From Proales similis (taxonomy: Eukaryota; Rotifera; Eurotatoria; Ploima; Proalidae), in the NCBI GenBank assembly GCA_019059635.1, contig JAGVRJ010000001.1, positions 1,488,001-1,552,000 on the forward strand: DNA of 64,000 bases, written 5' to 3'. Made by a program: the position numbers and the translations under genes. Shown here one piece after another: positions 10,248-21,500 of this stretch. How positions within the stretch are numbered: position 1 is the first letter of the stretch; each line of letters starts with the position of its first letter. A model generated the notes under the pieces. It had not been told where the DNA came from. It did no database searches and was given only the letters and a program-made list of their open reading frames with translations.

Positions 10248-11395
10248 AGCTGCTCTGATTGACGGTCTACTACTTCGGTTTGGCTCCTGTTTTAGTTTCG
10301 CATCGTAGATTCGCTGGCCAACTGCTCTATCAACTATGGTCTGAACTTTTAGACAAACTTCTTCTCTTTATATCCAGCTCGCTCGCTCTCTCTCTCTCTT
10401 TTCAACTCCGCTTCTCTATCTCTCTTTCTCCTTGATAGTCGAGCTATTTCTAAAATTTATGAAATAAAACGCTGTTCACTGATCATAAAACGAATACTCT
10501 GTGTGTGTGTGTGTGTGAGTGTGTCGGTGTCGGTAGTGATAAGACAGATACCAACTTGAAAGAGAATTCAAAGTTAAGTAGGCGGTCGATTGAAGCCGAA
10601 CACCGATTAAAGAGATTTTCAACTCGCCCACGGTAGATTTTTCAGGCAGAGAGGTCCTTCGGCGACCATGGACTTTTGAGTCGATGCGCAGCTAATTGGC
10701 AAATATGAGCGATGAAGTCATTAGGCAAAAGTTGATTTGCTTCATTTCAATTCTCTTTCTTCTGCATTTTATGCTAATAGCGGTCGAATTTATGCGAGTT
10801 GCAAGCATTCGACACTCGGCTTGACTCGATGTGTGGTGGTGGCGGCTAATGCAGGCTGACTGACTAAGAGAAATAGACGCCAATTCGTCGTTTTCGCTCT
10901 CTCTCTCTCTCTCTCTCTCGCTCTCACTCTGCTCACTGTTGCCTCCGAGCAAGAACAGAGAAAGCATCCAATTTGGTGATTCCTCTCTCTCTCTCTTTTT
11001 TTTCGCTTTAATCGTTACCAGATCCGGCCAAATCGCACCTATTTCACATTGTAAGGGCAAAGGCAAAGAAATTTCGGGCGGTGGCGGCTGCTGCTTTATT
11101 TAGGGCCCATTATTCGTGGCACTCTTGCATTATGACAGGCCTGTAGGAGCTTGCAGGCCTCGTCTAGCTACTCCACTCGCTTATTTTTTAATATTATTTA
11201 CAGCGGGCGCCGTTGATTATTTGCTTGGTGCGGCAAGCAAAACCTTCATTTGGTTCAGACATTCAACATAGCCACGCTCATTCACACACACACACGCACA
11301 GACAGAGCACACTCACTCGCTCGGTGAAGAGAGGAGGCTTTAAAGCGCGCTTGAAATTATGTTATCATCATCAAGCAAGGCTGCTCTCTTTCAAC
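10248..11395. other. Divergent promoter spacer with CT and GT microsatellites
   Basis: Between the divergently transcribed SLC16-like gene and LIPT1. It holds (CT)n near 10388-10405 and 10897-10920, a (GT)n tract near 10501-10518 and another (CT)n near 10983-10996. A (CA)n tract at 11285-11297 may lie in the LIPT1 leader. No further exon recognised. Confidence 0.5.
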
Positions 11396-12505
11396 ATGTT
11401 ACACCGGGCTATCAATGCTTCCAGAGCAGTGCCCTGGCAGCAGCTCTGCCGTTCGTACGGCAGCGGCATGCGAATCGAAAACGTGCTCGATTCCAACTCA
11501 AGCGTGGCTCTTTTATCACTCTCGAGCGATATATACGAGAATTTGGCGCTCGAGAGCTACATAGCCGAGCACAGTCAGCTGAAGGATAGAAACATACTTC
11601 TGATGTGGATCAGCGAGCCGTGCATAGTGTTCGGTCGTCACCAAAATCCCTGGCTCGAGTGCGACGTGGCCGCGGCCGATCGGGCCAAAGTTAAATTGGC
11701 TCGTCGCTATAGTGGCGGCGGTTGCGTTTACCACGATGCGGGCAATCTGAATCTGTCGTTCATTCGAGATCGTCTCAAGTTCGATCGGGCTCTTAATTTG
11801 AACATGATGAAGCAGGCGCTCGAGCACTGCGGCCTGACTGATCTCTCGTTTGAGGTTACCGCTCGACACGACATATTCGCCCGAGTCAAACACGAGCCCC
11901 AAATGTACAAAATATCGGGCACGGCCGCTCGTTTAGCCAAAAAGTACTGCTACCACCATTGCACTCTGTTGCTGAGAGCCGATCTAGACAATATGCGTCT
12001 GCTGCACTCGCCTCTGCAGCATTCGATCGAGACCAGAGCCACTCCAAGTGTGCGCTCCAAGTGTCTCAATTTAAACGATTACTCGCAAGCCTTGCACATG
12101 GACGGTCTAATTCAGCGAGTTTGCGAGCAGTTCTGGCACTCGAACTCAAAGAACTGGAGCTCGCCCTATCTATTCGAGTACATTGATCCTAAACACATGA
12201 GCAGCCAATTGAACGGCCTGGTAAGCGAGCTGCGGAGCTGGGAGTTTAAGTTTGCCAGCACGCCCAAGTTCAAGCTGCGCGTGCCATTCAAAAGCTCGTC
12301 GTCGGTTTGCTTTCAGGTCGAGGGCGGCCGGCTAAAGAGCTATTCGATCGAAACAGGTGAACTCAGCGAAGCGATGCTCATGCTCATTCCGGCTTTGCTT
12401 GACTGCAGGCTGCAACGAGACGAGCTACTCAGCAGAATAGAAAATTTTATGAACGACGACGATGATGTAATCATGTTTATCGACTATCTGAATAAAAACC
12501 TCTAG
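11396..12505 (+). CDS. LIPT1: LIPT1, mitochondrial lipoyltransferase
   Basis: LIPT1 moves lipoate onto E2 subunits of 2-oxoacid dehydrogenases in mitochondria. A single exon of 369 codons runs from the ATG at 11396; the frame is open 61 codons further upstream, but that part has no family match, and the chosen start gives a basic, Arg-containing presequence and a length near the usual 373. Motifs of the LplA/BPL fold: NLALESYI, ILLMWISEPCIVFGRHQNPW, ARRYSGGGCVYHDAGNLNLSF (the lipoyl-adenylate loop) and KISGTAARL with the catalytic-site Lys. A C-terminal accessory domain follows. It ends with TAG at 12503-12505. Confidence 0.92.
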   Translation: MLHRAINASRAVPWQQLCRSYGSGMRIENVLDSNSSVALLSLSSDIYENLALESYIAEHSQLKDRNILLMWISEPCIVFGRHQNPWLECDVAAADRAKVKLARRYSGGGCVYHDAGNLNLSFIRDRLKFDRALNLNMMKQALEHCGLTDLSFEVTARHDIFARVKHEPQMYKISGTAARLAKKYCYHHCTLLLRADLDNMRLLHSPLQHSIETRATPSVRSKCLNLNDYSQALHMDGLIQRVCEQFWHSNSKNWSSPYLFEYIDPKHMSSQLNGLVSELRSWEFKFASTPKFKLRVPFKSSSSVCFQVEGGRLKSYSIETGELSEAMLMLIPALLDCRLQRDELLSRIENFMNDDDDVIMFIDYLNKNL

Positions 12506-13173
12506 TGGGCGTCATGTGCCTTGTTGACTGCTCCATGACGTTTTGTGAATATAATGTTTCTCGCTTTCTGTTTGTATGCTTCTGTTCGCGGTAGCTCATC
12601 TCTCTCTCTCTCTGTCTCTCTCTATCCCTTTCCTCATCCCCCTCCCCCCCATCCTTTGCCTCTTTCTCTCTGGCTTTATCTGACTCTGAGTCTCTAACAC
12701 GCCTTCAACTTGATTAAGTCGGCTTTTGACAGTAAAGAAATTAGATGACAATAAGGCGCGTCGTAAAGCTGCGTATTGCCAATTGCGCACTAAGCAAGCA
12801 GGCAAGATTGCGTCTTGTGCCAATTTGCTTCCGCTGTCGTAATCTGTTTTCAGTGAGCCACGTGCCTGCCGCAAAAAATGACGAGTTGCTGCTTACGCGG
12901 CGCGAGAAAGTGCGCGACTTTGACGAGTCGACCGAGTCTCGTTGACTCTAGCTCGATCGTCACCGCGCTGCAAGCAAACGGGCACAGTGATCGCTTATGA
13001 GAAGATGTTAAGTTGAGAAAGTCGCTGACTGCTTGAGAATGTAATTGCAAAATGCCGAGCAAGTACACGAAAGGCCGGATCTGGCCCGAGCAGTTAAATA
13101 GCATGCTCGTTGCTCGTCGTTGCTGAATCGAGAAGATTTTGCTATAATTTAGATCAGAGGAGCCTTGAATAGA
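12506..13173. other. Spacer between LIPT1 and eIF6
   Basis: A (CT)n tract lies near 12598-12624. ATAATTTAG at 13145-13153 resembles a splice acceptor 20 nt before the eIF6 ATG, so a 5' UTR intron is possible. No coding sequence recognised. Confidence 0.4.
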
Positions 13174-13974
13174 ATGGCGGTCAGAGCCCTGTACGAAAGC
13201 AGCAGCGAGATTGGCGTCTTCTCCAAGCTGACCAACACCTACTGCCTGGTGGGCATCGGTGCGTCCGAGAACTTTTACAGCATATTCGAGGGCGAGCTGG
13301 CCGATCACATTCCGGTTGTGCACGCGTCCATCGGCGAGTGTCGAATAATCGGCCGCCTGACGGCCGGAAACAGGAACGGCCTCCTAGTGCCCAACTCGAC
13401 CACCGATCAAGAGCTGCTTCACATTCGAAACAGTCTGCCCGACTCGGTGAAAATAAGACGCGTTGAAGAGCGCTTGTCGGCGCTGGGAAACGTGATCGCC
13501 TGCAACGACTACGTGGCGCTCATTCATCCGGATCTGGACAAGGAGACCGAGGAGATAATTAGCGACGTGCTCAATGTCGAAGTTTTCCGTCACACGATTG
13601 CCAACAACGTCCTGGTCGGCTCCTATTCGGCCTTTAACAATCAAGGAGGCATAGTGCACCCGAAGACGAGCATTCAGGAACAAGACGAGCTCTCGTCTCT
13701 CTTGCAGATTCCGCTCATTGTAAGTGAATGCGTTGCTCATTCCCTAGTTCTAGCATTTGAAAAGCTTTCAAAATCAAAGGCGAGCACTGTCAACAGAGGA
13801 AGTGAGATGATCGGCGCCGGCATTGTGGTCAACGACTGGATATCTTTCTGCGGCCTTGAGACCACTGCGCACGAGATATCGATAATCGAGCGAATATTCA
13901 AACTCAACACCATGTCACAGGGTCCGCTCGGCTCGCACCAGAGCAAGCAGGCAATGATCGACAATCTCACATAA
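13174..13974 (+). CDS. EIF6: Eukaryotic translation initiation factor 6
   Basis: eIF6 binds the 60S ribosomal subunit, is needed for its biogenesis and blocks premature joining to 40S. The start ATG at 13174 gives MAVRALYES, the family N-terminus. The pentein fold is conserved throughout: [85 protein letters not shown] and [19 protein letters not shown] 60-nt GTAAGT...AAAG intron at 13720-13779 interrupts the gene just before TVNRG. It is a multiple of three without a stop, so unspliced RNA would code for a protein with 20 extra residues. The spliced length is about 246, close to the usual 245. Confidence 0.95.
   Translation: MAVRALYESSSEIGVFSKLTNTYCLVGIGASENFYSIFEGELADHIPVVHASIGECRIIGRLTAGNRNGLLVPNSTTDQELLHIRNSLPDSVKIRRVEERLSALGNVIACNDYVALIHPDLDKETEEIISDVLNVEVFRHTIANNVLVGSYSAFNNQGGIVHPKTSIQEQDELSSLLQIPLIVSECVAHSLVLAFEKLSKSKASTVNRGSEMIGAGIVVNDWISFCGLETTAHEISIIERIFKLNTMSQGPLGSHQSKQAMIDNLT
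13720..13779 (+). other. Stop-free 60-nt intron in eIF6
   Basis: The donor GTAAGTG and acceptor AATCAAAG bound 60 nt absent from every eIF6 I know. Removing it joins IPLI to ASTVNRGSE, matching the family. Its length is a multiple of three with no in-frame stop, so retention would not trigger nonsense decay. Confidence 0.85.
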
Positions 13975-14271
13975 AATCTCTGCACATATGCCCATTTTCG
14001 TTTTGTACGCCATAGAATGGTCTTGACGGCCTCTGCTGTCGCTTATTGTTTCTTTTTTCTTGTTGCCACTAACTTCGACCACACCCCTTTACACACACTC
14101 ACACACACACACGCAGAGCCCACATGGCAGGAAAAGACAAAATAAAAGCCAAATGCTAAGAAACAAAAGGCCGAAATGGTTATTTGCAATTTTGCTGAAC
14201 GAACGCCGGGCTAATTGCGCGCATAATCAAGCCAGAGCTGGAGAATTTCGCTCTTTTTGAATTTTGTCAAA

Positions 14272-15404
14272 ATGTGCATTTTGTTTTCGTACGTGGCCAG
14301 ACGCGCCCGACCCGGCCAATTCAAACTGGTTATTGTGAGCAACAGGGATGAGACACACTTGCGACCGAGCAAGCTGGCCTCGTTCATCACCGACGATCTA
14401 ATCTACGGTTGGCAATCGCCGTGTTCCATTCAGGCGGACAAACTGAAAATAGTCTGTTTGTAAAAGGTCAAGATTTGACTCGCGGCCGAGAGGGCGGCAC
14501 CTGGCTGGGCATGAGCCGAGCGGGCAAAATTGCCGCTCTGCTCAATCTGAACCAGAACGAATACGGCTCGACCGACCCGGACAAGCTGGGCCGAGGTTTC
14601 ATGGTGCCTGACTATCTTGCATCGTCGCACTCGGCTCATGAATATGTGCAGCAGATAAAAGTGAAATTCAACGAATACAATCGATTCAATTTGGTTCTGT
14701 TCGAGCGCGACATTAAGTAAGATTGAGGCCAGCGTTCTTGATTGTTACACGATTTCACGTTCGAATGAGCAGCAGCGGAGATTGGAGCTCGTTAATCTAC
14801 AACAATTTCACCAATTCAATCGCTCGATCAGAATCAGGTGACACGCCACGCTTTGATTCTATTTGAAAGCGACGTTCACTGATCGACTTTGGCCAGAATT
14901 TCTCAGCATTTCCAACCACATCTACGAGCGGCCGTATCCGAAGACACTCGCCGGCCAAGAGCTGTTCATGAAAATACTGGAAGAGAGCAACAGTGTGAGC
15001 AACAAAGAGGCGCTGATTGGCCAGCTTTTGGACTTTGCTCGACACGACGCCGGGTGATCAGCTCGAACATGTCTCCCATGTCTCCATTTTGACATCAAAC
15101 TCGATTGCACAGACTTAGATTCGATGAGATTGAGGCGCAAGGACGCGCGGCCATTGAGGACATGATGACAAAGCAGATATTCATCAACATTCCTTCATAC
15201 GGAACTCGGTAGCAATTTGAGCTCGTTTGAAACACAATCGATCTAATCTCCGCCCAAAGGACTCAAACCGTCCTGTTGATCGATCACGACGACCATGTGA
15301 GCTTTCACGAAACCAGTCTACAGTACCCGATTGAAAGAGACGCGTCCAAGCGTGTCTGGCTTGAGAACAAGATTGAATTCGATCTCGTCAGCCGGTCTGT
15401 CTGA
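14272..15404 (+). CDS. TANGO2: TANGO2 homologue (NRDE domain)
   Basis: TANGO2 proteins are cytosolic/mitochondrial NRDE-family proteins linked to lipid and haem handling. The start ATG at 14272 gives MCILFSY, with the nucleophile-position Cys2 and later VIVSNRDETHLRPS, the NRDE signature. The first intron is 14408-14466 and joins IYG to QDLTRGREGGTWLGM. Next come IAALLNLN, GRGFMVPDYL, FNLVLFERDIK, a short exon with SGDWSSLIYNNF, one with YPKTLAGQELF, then IFINIPSYGTR and a last exon with TQTVLLIDHDDHVSFHETSLQY. Six or seven exons in all; the internal junctions near 14720-14870 are by eye. It ends 170 nt from the convergent end of F-spondin. Confidence 0.9.
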
Positions 15405-15574
15405 GCGCGCAGCCTCTTCTCCTCAGTTTCTCTATCGCTTTCTTTATTTTTCTATTCAATAACCAAGCAAGGTGCAACCATTCTCTGCTTTCACTCAATC
15501 ACACACTGAGGCCGCCAAGCAGCAACTAGAAGAAGGGTTTAGCAGCAAATAGAAAAAGAAGAAGTCAGAAGCAG

Positions 15575-18500
15575 TCAGTTGATTCCCAGTCCACAGCCGG
15601 GCACGAAGCATTGACGCAGTTCGTTCAAGCTTGGACACGCTCGGCCTGCTCCTTGTGCGGCTTGTAAAATGACGCGTTTACGCTGCTGATGTCCATTCGC
15701 GCAATCGCCTGTTTGAAAATGGCCAAGATCAGCTCAGGCTTGTTGAGTTTAGACTTGAGCCAACTCACATTCACTCCAGCTGGTCCATTCGCTCACTTGA
15801 CAGTCCACGTTCTCTGACCCTATTGATTCATCAGTTCATTCGAGGAGTGTGATGGTGGCAATAGGAACGACGCCATTTACCTGGACAAGGCAGCTGACAC
15901 GGCCTCGACTCAGTCAAGCTGCTTGGACACTTTTTGCCACCGAAACTTGCTTGGCTGATCACAATTCTCGTTCTTCTCTGCTCGCCTCGTCTATCGCATT
16001 CTTTGGCTTTAACGAATCAATCGATTAGTTTGACTACCAGCTCATCATGAGCTTCTCAAAAGGCTGCACCATCGCATTGGCTCCACGAGCTCCATTCAGT
16101 TACAATGCAGTCGATTGGCACCCGCAACGGTCTCTCTTCTTTCGCATCGGACGCCGCGTGGATCAAATTGAAACAGGTCGAATGGCACTCGTCATAGGTC
16201 ATGAAATTGTTCTCATTGCCACCACAGCCTGTTGGCATTTGCTAGTCTGTTTCGAACAAGAAATTGAAATGATTGGCCAACCTGTGTACACGAACGGCTG
16301 GCAGTCTTGGGTGAACGAATTGAAAAAGTATCTTTTGTAGCGTCCGCGACAGGTTCCAGAGTGCACAGGAAACTTGCAAACGGCTGCGGAACAAACTAGT
16401 CAACGGCTGAAGTCACTGGCGCTGGCGGCAGTTTTCTTACTTTTCTGCTTTTTGAGGTCCATTTGCACTTGAGACGAATAGGCTCGTTAGGATTTGACAG
16501 AGTGAGAGAGAAGAGAGTAGTGAAAGGGGAGCTCACTGTCGGGCAGTTGGGATGCGGCTGTTTGATTGGCCAGGAAGGCGCAAGTTCGTTCGCAGTCGTC
16601 AAGAGTCGGAAAATTGTTCTTGTTCGCATAGCAGCCTGGTATCGAGCATATCGTTGAGATAAAAGTGAAAATGAAAAGCAAACAGAACCGACCGCCGAAT
16701 GAAAACGGCCTGCAGGAAGCGGTCATCGGGTCAAAGTAGAAGCGAGGCTGAGTTTCACTGCAAGGACCTCGCTCCATTGGCTGCATGCAAGCCTCTCTTC
16801 GCTCCTCTCTAAGTTTGGCCTCTCGCTCTTGCTCTAAGATGCGCGCATTTAAAAAACAGATCTGGCCAAAGTGGAGAATGAGTGACGCACCAGACGCAGT
16901 CTGGCCCATTTGGATCAGAATGTCGCAGGCCATTTCGCACTCCTTTACGTTGGCAAAGTTGTTCAGATTGCCGTCGCATCCGCTGTAGTCGAACTTGAGA
17001 CACTTGTTCATGTTTATGTCGTAGTAGAAGCGCTCAGTCGACTCGGTGCAGCTTCCTCGTCTTGCCGGCGACATGCAGATTCGCTTTTTCTCCGGCAGGG
17101 TCAGTGAGCCCGTTTGTACGCCGCCTTTTTCACTGTCCCGTTAATCAACTCTTTTGGTTCAAAAGACTCTGACTGGCCACTACCGAGCTCTTGTGATGGC
17201 AGGAACGAGACGATGGGCACACAGAAGCGGTCGCACTGCTCAACTGAGTCGAAATTATTCTCATTTCCTTTGCAGCCTGGTTCACGCTCATTAGACACAG
17301 AAGCAACAGATTTGCGCGGGTCGGCTCACCTCCATACTCGAACGGTAAACATGTGAGACGAGTACGATCAAAGTAGAAGCGAATTTTGGACTCGAAGCAC
17401 TCGCCAATGCTCCTTGGCAGAAGGCAGATTTCTGAAATTTAAATTCCTTCCTTTTAAAGTTGCGAAGCAGACTTCCGGCCGTTTAACGCACCTTTGCGCT
17501 GGTCTATTTCAGAGCTGCTCATCCGTTTGCCTTGAGTTTCATTTAGTCAGGAATCGATTTCCTACTGAAGTCTGGCATTTAAATTTACCTTGTTGTACCA
17601 ATGAGTCGTATTCGTTGATTTCTGTGGACCAATGCTGATTGAAGCGTAAGTTCGAGTTTTTCTATTCACGGCGGTTACCTGGGGCCGACGATTGATCGTG
17701 CTGAACGGCTTGGCACACTGTCTCGCATTCTTGCTGACTTTCAAAGTTGTTCTCATTGCCTCGACAGCCGCCGTACTGAAACGGAACACATTTGCGCAGT
17801 TCTTGGCTGAAGTAATAGCGCACGTTGGGCTTCATCATTCGACACGGTCCGGGCTCCATTGGCAATGAGCAAATCTCTTTTATTTTTATTTTTGATTAAA
17901 ATCAGACATAAGCGCAAATGTGTAGAGAACGAACTCTTTCGCTCCTGAGAGCCGAGCAGTGCCTCGTCGACGCATTCGGTTTTGACCATGCAGGACTTGG
18001 TCTGGCGTAAAACACTCTGGCACGAGTCTGGCACCGGCTTGACCGCGTAGCTTCTCAGTCTGATTGTCTTGCCGATGCCGCACTCGGCCGAACACGGCGA
18101 CCACACACTCCAGCTTGTGAGCATCAGACACCTGAAATGAATGCTCAAGTCAAGGAAGTCAGGGTTGCAATCAATCGCCTTGTTCTACTTTTCTTGCTCG
18201 CTCAAAGCGTCAGGGCGTTGATTGAAAGCGCACTCGCCGTTCTCGCTCAGACAAACTTCTGAGTCGTGCAAAAGCTCGTCGCAGCCGCTTTTGGCCAGCA
18301 GCGGGTCTTTGTAATGACGTGCTCGTGTGCGATAGCCTTGACCGCACGACGAGGAGCAGCTAAACGAAATTGATTAGAAGCCGGTCTGGTAATTTTGTTA
18401 GCTTTCTCACCGGCTCCATTCGGACCAGTCGGTAGTCATGCACCTCGAGTCAGTGTTTCCTATTTTGAGAGAAAGTTACTTGTCCAAACTGTGCAGCTGC

Positions 18501-21500
18501 TTGTGGCACTAGATTACCGAGAATTTTCATGCTCGGCTTTGACTCGCGGTCTTTCTTGCTGACCGCGCCCGTGTCCATGAACTGCTTGCGACGAATCGGG
18601 TCGGTCAAATCGAACCGGTCGAATATGCTCGGATGAACTTCGTTGATTGTGCTCGGGTCGGATTTGCCGTTCGGACAATCAACGCCTCTGATCATCATCT
18701 TGGAGAGCGTCAGCTTGGCCACTGGCCGCATTGGTCGACCGCTGGGATCGTAGAATGGGCTGAGCTCATCGTTCGGCCAAGTGTTGGTTATCTTCTTGAT
18801 GGCCTCCTGCGGGACAGTCGGCTTGTTTGGAGACTTTTTCAAGGTAAATCGATTCATGATCAGTGGGAGAAGGACGGCCTCTCACCTCGTAAGAAACTCC
18901 GCTGTCTGTTCCGGCGTCGATCGGAAACAAGTCAATCTCAAGTTGATCTGGCCAGGTGCAATTTTTCAAGCATAAATTGAGTCGAGAGACACCTGAACGC
19001 AAAGAAACATCAACGGCCAAAGTGGACAAGCACTAAGCAAGCTTGAATACCTGAGATCCAGTCAGGGCTTGGGCCGAGCATTGAGGCCAAGGTCAATAAA
19101 TGATGCGATGGCGATACTGTGAATACAGCGGAGGTCTCTTTGTCGATATTCGGGTGCCAGAGTCCATTGGCCTTGATCACGTTTCGAATAACGCCCAACG
19201 ATGACTAATAGAACTGCCAGTTAAGCGCCAGGCCGATGAGAACTTGAGTAATCATTTACATGGTTCTTGATCTCTTCCTCCAGAGTTCGAATAACACCGA
19301 ACTCGGCAAGTTCCTTGAGGCCAGCCGAAGCGATCTCGCCAAATTGCCACACAGAGTGGTTCTTAGAATGACTGGCGCCGATCAGATCGGACCAATGAGT
19401 CAGCCAGACTGAAAGGAGAGTAACGGTCTTAGAAAGGGCGCTCCAAACAACTGGGCTGGAATGAGAGCAAACCGTTGGTGGGCCAGTTCTTGGGATGAGT
19501 TGCCTCCGTCCAGGTGCCTTTGAACTTGAGCGAATACTTTGCCTCGCTGCAAGCACAACAGTCGGCAATTTCATCTTTCTTGTTCATTTCCGCTTCTTTT
19601 TATTTGAATTTTATTATTTTCAACGTTCGAGCACGAGAGCAACCAAAGAGACAGACCTTGTTCGCAAATGGTCTTGGTCAAGCCGTCGTCGTCTTGGAAC
19701 CACAAAGTTTCGGTTTGAAACACCGTTGCCCTGGTCAAACAGAGTGATGCAAAGGCAGAGGAAAGACTTGAATGAGGAACAGCCACTACTTGAACGACAC
19801 ACAGCCTGAGCCGGCCTTGGGCGCTTTCCAAAAGAACTGAATCGACTTTTTGAACTCAAAATTGGCGTGGGTCAGCATTTCAGTGCAGCCAGGAGCGCGT
19901 CTAACGTCTGTGTGGTGCGGATCGACCTGATCGCGCAAGGAGAGCGGCATTCAAGAGGAGCAAGGGTTTGATTTTTCAATTTTTTATGCAACTCAGGAGG
20001 AAGGGAGACTATGTACCAGGAAGCGGCCGGTTGGTCGGAACGGTGTTACGTCAAGCCAGCTTTGAGCCACAGAGACAATTAGGAAGCCCCTGAAGTGGGT
20101 GAGCACTCGTTGGGAAGAGTCGCGCTGGGAGCCGAATGTGACTTGACACATCAAATTTAGAGTTTATTCGCACAGATTGGCATTAAAAACAAGTTCGACA
20201 TTTCGAGCATTTTTCTTGTTGGGTTGTTGACGTCAACTCGGATGGGAGCGGAGATATTCGGGACGATTGAAGCAAAACTTGCAAGCAATTGGATAATAAC
20301 ACGAGGCGGCGTTTAATCAGAACTAAAACGACGAAAACAACCGTCGACTCTTGAGCGACAAGGCCAAACAAGAGCGACAACACCCAGGTTCACACCAAAC
20401 CAAAGAGAGTTGAATCATCGAGGACTTAATCTCTTTCTAAACGAATCATCTCGGCGTCGAGCTTATTCAGAGCCAAAGAGCGTCGACTGATGAATGCTCG
20501 TAACATTTGCCATTGAGGCGAGAGTTATAAAAATAAATGCGGCCACAAAAGCCAGCAGCAGCGAGCAAAAATGTAAAATAAGCCGAAAGATAAGCAGTGA
20601 GAGCGAACTGACGAGGCGGCGCAGAGCATTGGCATGCGGACGCCTGAGTGTGCGTGGATTAAAGAGGCGAGCGCGTTGCGAGAGCTCATGATTTCAAATA
20701 TAAATGAGTTTTTTTGTTTTCTGGCTCAGCTCAAACCAGAGCGCAAATCAGAGCGAGCCATCAAAAATCAGAGAAAGAAAGGAGCCGAACGGAGAGAGCA
20801 GAACAAAGAGAGATAGAAAGGCATTGTGTTGAAATTCTTTTTCTAGATCGAGATAAATTTCTATTTATCCCGATTATTTCGTTTCTATTCGCTCATTTCT
20901 TTTCTGAATTCAATCAGGGCAGCAGTGAGGCACGAACGAGTGAGAAAACGAGTTGGAAATTATCGAGAGCAGACGAGTGAGGGGGCGAACGCTGAGCGAT
21001 GGTGATGAACTCCGTGGCAGCCACGACGACGATGATGATGATGAGAGCACGCCATGTTTTGCCTTTGCCCGCGAGCTTCGCCTCTCGACTCCTGCAAAGC
21101 GAATTCGTTTCGACGAGCAGATTACACTCATCCATTGTCGAAGAGAGTTTATGTCAAACTAGTAAATTAATTTCGAGCATTCATTGGGCTTTTTATTTAC
21201 TTGATTCAATTTTTAGAGATTTAAGCTCGCAAACGCACACAAACGCGAGCACACACACACAAATAGACAGGCTCGCGTCGAGAAAACAATCGCTGAAAGG
21301 AGTGTATATAAATGGCCCGAGTGCAATTCGCTTTGCCACTAGTTGTGCTGAGGCTAATTTAACAATTCAGACATGAAAGCGAAAAAACGCGAACAAACAT
21401 GGGCGCAGAGAGGCGAAAGCGAGTCCGCCTCTGAGCTTAGTTTTTCGTAGCATTCGCTCTTTTGAATAGAACCTGTGTCAGTTCTTGTGTGCCGCTCTAA

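Noticed and set aside
11213-11395. 61-codon N-terminal extension of LIPT1
   Set aside because: It opens at a non-ATG codon, covers a CA repeat and has no family match; the ATG at 11396 gives a normal length and targeting sequence.
20183-20383. Hydrophobic minus-strand frame as a separate F-spondin start
   Set aside because: It begins with TTG rather than ATG, is not in phase with the reeler exon at 20141, and the 28.8-kb exon gives both a signal peptide and the missing half of the reeler domain.
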